DNA from: an uncultured Bacteroidales bacterium
GTDB taxonomy: Bacteria > Bacteroidota > Bacteroidia > Bacteroidales > UBA932
Assembly: GCA_946062035.1 (NCBI GenBank)
Contig: CAMGTS010000031.1
Span: 1 to 9,900 of the forward strand
DNA: 9,900 nucleotides
Direction: 5' to 3'
Below the pieces are notes generated by a model, which saw only the letters and a program-made list of their open reading frames with translations, searched no databases and was not told where the DNA came from. Shown here one piece after another: positions 6,901 to 9,900 of this stretch (position 1 is the stretch's first letter; the number at the start of each line of letters is the position of its first letter). A program made the position numbers and the translations under genes.

Positions 6901-7430
6901 TGAAGGTCGGACTTATATCTGATACACATTGCGTCTTTGGGAAAGAACTATACGACTTTCTCAAAGACGTTGATGTTATATGGCATTGTGGCGATTTCGG
7001 TAATATCAACACCCTACTCGAGATCGCCGCATTCAAGCCATTATTAGGTGTCTATGGAAACTGCGACGACTACGATATAAGAGGGGAAGTACCTGAATAC
7101 CGAACATTTAACGCAGAGGGAAAGAGAGTCCTGATGATCCATATCGGAGGATATCCGGGGCATTACAGTTACAAATCATACGAATTGATCAAACAGTACA
7201 GACCCGATATTTTTGTTTGCGGACACTCACATATTCTACGTGTGATGAACGACAAAAATATTCTTGGAGGGGATGACAGGATGCTCGTCATGAATCCCGG
7301 AGCATGCGGATTGATGGGATTTCACCCTGTTCGTACAGCATTGAGGTTCAGTATCGAAAACGGTGAAGTTAAGAACCTTGAACTCGGTCAGTGGGCACGG
7401 GAGACAGGCGATAAGGTCGGAAAACTCTAA
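6900..7430 (+). CDS. yfcE: YfcE/MJ0936-type metallophosphoesterase
   Basis: This small calcineurin-like phosphodiesterase family hydrolyses model phosphodiesters with two divalent metals; the natural substrate is unknown. Seen in 176 residues: SDTH with D8 and H10, HCGDFG with D32, YGNCD with N54, IHIGG with H81, and GHSH with H109 and H111, the complete metal-binding set in the usual order. NPGACG at 132-137 is also typical. Most relatives have G directly after SDTH, whereas this protein has C11. It is cytoplasmic, with no signal peptide. The start ATG shares its A with the TAA stop of the M13 gene, so translation is probably coupled, though a functional link with the peptidase is not implied. 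Its last four bases overlap the end of the convergent tsaC gene. Confidence 0.93.
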   Translation: MKVGLISDTHCVFGKELYDFLKDVDVIWHCGDFGNINTLLEIAAFKPLLGVYGNCDDYDIRGEVPEYRTFNAEGKRVLMIHIGGYPGHYSYKSYELIKQYRPDIFVCGHSHILRVMNDKNILGGDDRMLVMNPGACGLMGFHPVRTALRFSIENGEVKNLELGQWARETGDKVGKL

Positions 7431-8026
7431 CCTCTTATAATTTTTATTTCTCCTTTCAATCCCACCTTTATTATCTGTGAAGATTTATGGGTGGAATCTT
7501 TCTCTTCCATGCTTGGACTTACTATATAGTCGACGGCTTCCTTTATCTGATCAGAAATATCTTTGAACCCTTTTGGAGCGGTTTCTCCCGAAATGTTTGC
7601 GGAGGTTGAGACAATCGGTCCGCCCAATCTGAAAGTCAGCTGCCTGCAAAATTCATTGTTGGGGATGCGTATACCAACCGAACCGTCTTCAGCTACGACA
7701 TTCTGTGCAAGTCCCACAGCTTCGGGATAGACAATGGTCATGGGTGCATCGTTGACCTCAATCAATTCTATCGCCGCATCGGGTACTGTCCTGACATAAC
7801 GGCAAAGCATATCAATATCGCTGACAAGAGTAACTAAAGACTTGCTCTCTTCTCTTTGCTTGATACTGAATACTTTAGCGACCGCTTCCTCGTTGGTTGC
7901 GTCACATCCTATCCCCCAGATTGTATCTGTCGGATAAAGTATGATTCCGCCTTGTTTCAAGACTTCTATCGCTTTGCGTACCTGAGCGTCAGTCTTCGGG
8001 TCGATGGTAAATCTGTGCTTTCCCAT
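7427..8026 (-). CDS. tsaC: L-threonylcarbamoyladenylate synthase (TsaC/Sua5/YrdC family)
   Basis: TsaC condenses L-threonine, bicarbonate and ATP to threonylcarbamoyl-AMP, the first step of tRNA t6A37 synthesis in the cytoplasm. Seen in 199 residues: YPTDTIWGIGCDA at 31-43, IKQREESKSL at 55-64 (nucleotide-binding K56 and R58), GSVGIRIPN at 115-123, VSTSANISG at 139-147 and SSQIIKV at 182-188. It is a single YrdC domain without the extra C-terminal Sua5 domain. PMTIVYP at 95-101 replaces the PGPxT form of many relatives. The ATG at 8026 is the only sensible start; no Shine-Dalgarno site is seen. It is the last gene of the mutL-rhomboid-phosphoesterase operon, ten bases after the preceding stop. 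Its TAG stop overlaps the convergent phosphoesterase stop. Its pathway partner tsaE lies in a separate operon at the left end. Confidence 0.95.
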   Translation of the reverse strand: MGKHRFTIDPKTDAQVRKAIEVLKQGGIILYPTDTIWGIGCDATNEEAVAKVFSIKQREESKSLVTLVSDIDMLCRYVRTVPDAAIELIEVNDAPMTIVYPEAVGLAQNVVAEDGSVGIRIPNNEFCRQLTFRLGGPIVSTSANISGETAPKGFKDISDQIKEAVDYIVSPSMEEKDSTHKSSQIIKVGLKGEIKIIRG

Positions 8027-8036
8027 TTTGTGCTGT

Positions 8037-9149
8037 CTATTGTAGAATGAATTCTGTTAATACAGGGTAATGATCTGAATATGTTTGCCTTATAGTCTTG
8101 TGACTTACACATTCGTAACCCTTCGGAATAAAGACATAATCAATTCTCAGCAGTGGCCAAAGATGTGAGTATGTTGCGGAAAACCCTTTTCCTGAATCTC
8201 TGAAAGTGTCTTTTTTGTCATGGCTGAGTTTGTAATATGTATATGACATCGGAGTATCATTAAAATCTCCGCAAACAATTGTATTATAAGGACTTTCACT
8301 TATACTGCCAAAAATTGTGTTGACCTGTTTCGAACGTCGTATCATAGTCCCCTTGACCTTTGCGTGAACATCTATGATGTCGTTCGTAAGCATTTCGGCA
8401 TTCTCTTTCTGATCTTTGGAAAGTTTCTGGATCAGAGAAGTGAAAGAGATATTATAAGATTCCAAATGGTTATTGTAGACCCTGATTGTATCTCCGAAAA
8501 ACACTATGTCTGAGTAGATTGACAGGTTTGTGCTTTTCGGGAAATCCAAGACCCCTTCGGAAAATATCTCGTGTTTGGATAAAATCACGTTTCCGAAAAA
8601 TTTCCCGTTTCTAATCGGGTAAAGATGATATGTTCGGTAGCTGTATTCTGGAAAAATCCTTTCAACCTGTTTCTCGTTCTCAAGGAACACTTCCTGAAGG
8701 CAAACAATATCAGGGGAGTTCTTCCTTATCTGTCCCTCAATTTTGTTAAGGGTCTCACTTCTGCTCATCTCCTTTTTAGAGGATTGGAACATGCCCACAT
8801 TATAGGTTTCCAAGCTGAGCTTAATGCCCTCACTTTCAATAGTATTGTTGCTTCCTATCTTATAAAACCGCTCGGCGTAAAGGAAGCCGGGCAATAGGAT
8901 CACGATGGGAATCCAAGCGCTTTTACTCTTGAAGACAATCGCGATAAGGCAGAGCAGAATATTTATGCCTAAAATGGGAATGAAATACAGTCCGAAGAAA
9001 AGCGGAAGCGAGAACTTTTCAGGGTTGATATAGACGGACAAATAGGAGAGCAGTAGGCTGGTGGCGGCCACAAACAGAATCAGCCTGAACGTTATTCCGA
9101 ACAGAAGCGGTCTGCGCCTTTCTCTACTTCTCTTTTTCTTCTTTGCCAT
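8037..9149 (-). CDS. Membrane-anchored endonuclease/exonuclease/phosphatase family protein
   Basis: The fold is that of DNase I, exonuclease III and sphingomyelinases, so it should be a metal-dependent phosphodiesterase; the substrate cannot be told. Seen in 370 residues: a basic N-terminus (KKKKRSRERRR), three hydrophobic segments at about 15-41, 46-73 and 78-92, then the catalytic domain. That domain has N117 (YNVGMF), E153 (LQEVF), H228 (YNNHLES), D295 and N297 (GDFND), D337 (RIDYVF), and D359 and H360 (SDHYPV), a complete active-site set. The positive N-terminus inside plus three membrane passes would place the domain in the periplasm. The frame is open to 9326, but that would overlap the rhomboid gene by 157 bases. 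The ATG at 9149 follows the rhomboid stop by 20 bases, has an AGGGAG upstream and gives the expected membrane N-terminus. Confidence 0.9.
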   Translation of the reverse strand: MAKKKKRSRERRRPLLFGITFRLILFVAATSLLLSYLSVYINPEKFSLPLFFGLYFIPILGINILLCLIAIVFKSKSAWIPIVILLPGFLYAERFYKIGSNNTIESEGIKLSLETYNVGMFQSSKKEMSRSETLNKIEGQIRKNSPDIVCLQEVFLENEKQVERIFPEYSYRTYHLYPIRNGKFFGNVILSKHEIFSEGVLDFPKSTNLSIYSDIVFFGDTIRVYNNHLESYNISFTSLIQKLSKDQKENAEMLTNDIIDVHAKVKGTMIRRSKQVNTIFGSISESPYNTIVCGDFNDTPMSYTYYKLSHDKKDTFRDSGKGFSATYSHLWPLLRIDYVFIPKGYECVSHKTIRQTYSDHYPVLTEFILQ

Positions 9150-9169
9150 CTTATGGACTCCCTGGCTTT

Positions 9170-9811
9170 TTAGTATTCGGTGTACATTCTGTTCTTTTTC
9201 TTCCAGTGGAGAATAAGGAAAACTCCGAATATCATACCTCCCAAGTGGGCGAAATGGGCGACTCCATCGCTGATTCCTGAAAAGCCGGTAAGAAGCTCTA
9301 TACAGCCGAATATCAGGACAAACCATTTTGCCTTAAGGACTATAGGAATAGGGAATATGATCGTAAGCCTGTTGTTCGGGAACAGCATTCCGTATGCGAG
9401 CAGAAGTCCGTAAATCGCTCCTGACGCTCCTACTGTAGGAATATTGAGCGTGTTTCCCTGTAGATACAGGACCAAAAGGTGGCAGGCGGCCGCACCCAAG
9501 CCTGTCACAAAATAATAGAGCAGGAATTTTTTGCTTCCCCATACCCTTTCAAGCACGCACCCGAAAAAGAATAGGGTGTACATGTTGAAGAATATATGCC
9601 AAAACCCACCGTGCATGAACATGTGTGTGACAAGCTGATATGGCCTGAAAAAGTAAGAGCCGAGAGGGAACAATGCAAGCCTCTCATACATAGGCTCTTT
9701 GACCAATAATGTCCCTAAGAACAATATGACATTGATAATTATGATGTTCTTGACGACCGGCGGAATGTTTGACATTACCGATGAAAAACGCGAATTGTAT
9801 CCTTCAATCAT
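9170..9811 (-). CDS. Rhomboid family intramembrane serine protease
   Basis: Rhomboids cleave transmembrane or near-membrane substrates within the lipid bilayer. Seen in 213 residues: about six hydrophobic segments and no extra domain. HxxxN is at H72 and N76 (HIFFNMYTL), matching the oxyanion-side residues. The nucleophile S130 lies in GASGAIYG at 128-135, and H189 in HLGGMIFG fits the HxxGxxxG rule, so the Ser-His dyad is intact. The ATG at 9811 is used because it overlaps the upstream stop (ATGA); a later ATG at 9772 (residue 13) is possible but would leave a gap and removes little. It lies between mutL and the phosphoesterase gene, an arrangement I recall from other Bacteroidales. The substrate is unknown. 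Confidence 0.93.
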   Translation of the reverse strand: MIEGYNSRFSSVMSNIPPVVKNIIIINVILFLGTLLVKEPMYERLALFPLGSYFFRPYQLVTHMFMHGGFWHIFFNMYTLFFFGCVLERVWGSKKFLLYYFVTGLGAAACHLLVLYLQGNTLNIPTVGASGAIYGLLLAYGMLFPNNRLTIIFPIPIVLKAKWFVLIFGCIELLTGFSGISDGVAHFAHLGGMIFGVFLILHWKKKNRMYTEY

Positions 9812-9900
9812 AAAAGTCTTTCTTTAATCTCTTTTGTGGTGATTGTCGTCAGAGTATAGCCTCCTGTCGGACATATCGCCGCATCCTTGTATGCAAAAAG
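9808..9900 (-). CDS. mutL: Probable C-terminus of DNA mismatch repair protein MutL, 5' part outside the window
   Basis: Only the last 30 codons and a TGA stop are inside the window. The peptide begins LFAYKDAAICPTGGYTL and ends ITTKEIKERLL. This lines up with the end of MutL, where a C-P-x-G-x-x-T signature is followed by an I-T-x-x-E-I-x-x-R tail; CPHGRP is the usual form and Bacteroidota versions vary. Context supports it: the stop overlaps the rhomboid start as ATGA, and mutL next to a rhomboid gene is an arrangement I recall in this group. Against it, the peptide is short and the signature is imperfect (CPTGGY). A second frame is also open over part of this stretch, so the assignment rests on weak similarity plus position. 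Confidence 0.6.
   Translation of the reverse strand, partial: LFAYKDAAICPTGGYTLTTITTKEIKERLL

Noticed and set aside
9150..9326. 59-codon N-terminal extension of the endonuclease/exonuclease/phosphatase protein
   Set aside because: It overlaps the rhomboid coding sequence in another frame, while the internal ATG at 9149 follows the rhomboid stop closely and gives a sensible membrane N-terminus.
1..9900. Mobile element, CRISPR array, prophage or defence island
   Set aside because: No transposase, integrase, regularly spaced direct repeats or tRNA attachment site is seen; the genes are conserved housekeeping families in tight operons.

Overview
The window looks like chromosomal housekeeping DNA from a member of the Bacteroidota, most likely order Bacteroidales. 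The evidence is the gene families and their arrangement: a DUF5009/NagX-type membrane acyltransferase, a lipoprotein M13 peptidase, and a mutL-like gene followed by a rhomboid and an endonuclease/exonuclease/phosphatase gene. Base composition is moderate. Two or three TAnnTTTG-type -7 promoter boxes and mostly weak ribosome binding sites also fit. Genus cannot be decided from this sequence. No insertion sequence, tRNA, rRNA, CRISPR array or prophage is visible, and coding density is high; the longest gene-free stretch is about 190 bases.

Layout. Bases 1-1925 hold a minus-strand operon read right to left: a membrane acyltransferase of the heparan-alpha-glucosaminide N-acetyltransferase type, a 77-residue small protein, and tsaE, which runs off the left edge a few residues before its expected end. 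A divergent intergenic region (1926-2107) carries opposing -7 boxes. Bases 2108-4681 carry rsmE (16S rRNA m3U methyltransferase) and yifB/comM (Mg-chelatase-like AAA+ ATPase) on the plus strand. After a 188-base spacer with two large imperfect hairpins come an M13 zinc endopeptidase lipoprotein and a YfcE-like phosphoesterase, coupled by a one-base overlap (4870-7430). From 7427 to the right edge everything is on the minus strand in one tight operon: the probable C-terminus of mutL, a rhomboid protease, a membrane-anchored endonuclease/exonuclease/phosphatase-fold protein, and tsaC. The last gene of this operon overlaps the phosphoesterase by four bases at their 3' ends.

How the genes fit together. 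Two steps of tRNA t6A37 biosynthesis are present, TsaC (makes threonylcarbamoyl-AMP) and TsaE (ATPase of the transfer complex), but in separate operons about 7 kb apart. RsmE adds a ribosomal RNA modification gene nearby. The other products act at or beyond the membrane (acyltransferase, lipoprotein peptidase, rhomboid, membrane-anchored phosphoesterase) or on DNA (YifB/ComM, MutL).

I found no convincing new multi-gene system. The items most worth a second look are the palindromic spacer between yifB and the M13 peptidase, the small phage-like protein wedged before tsaE, the cysteine cluster at the YifB N-terminus, and the predicted periplasmic location of the endonuclease/exonuclease/phosphatase domain.
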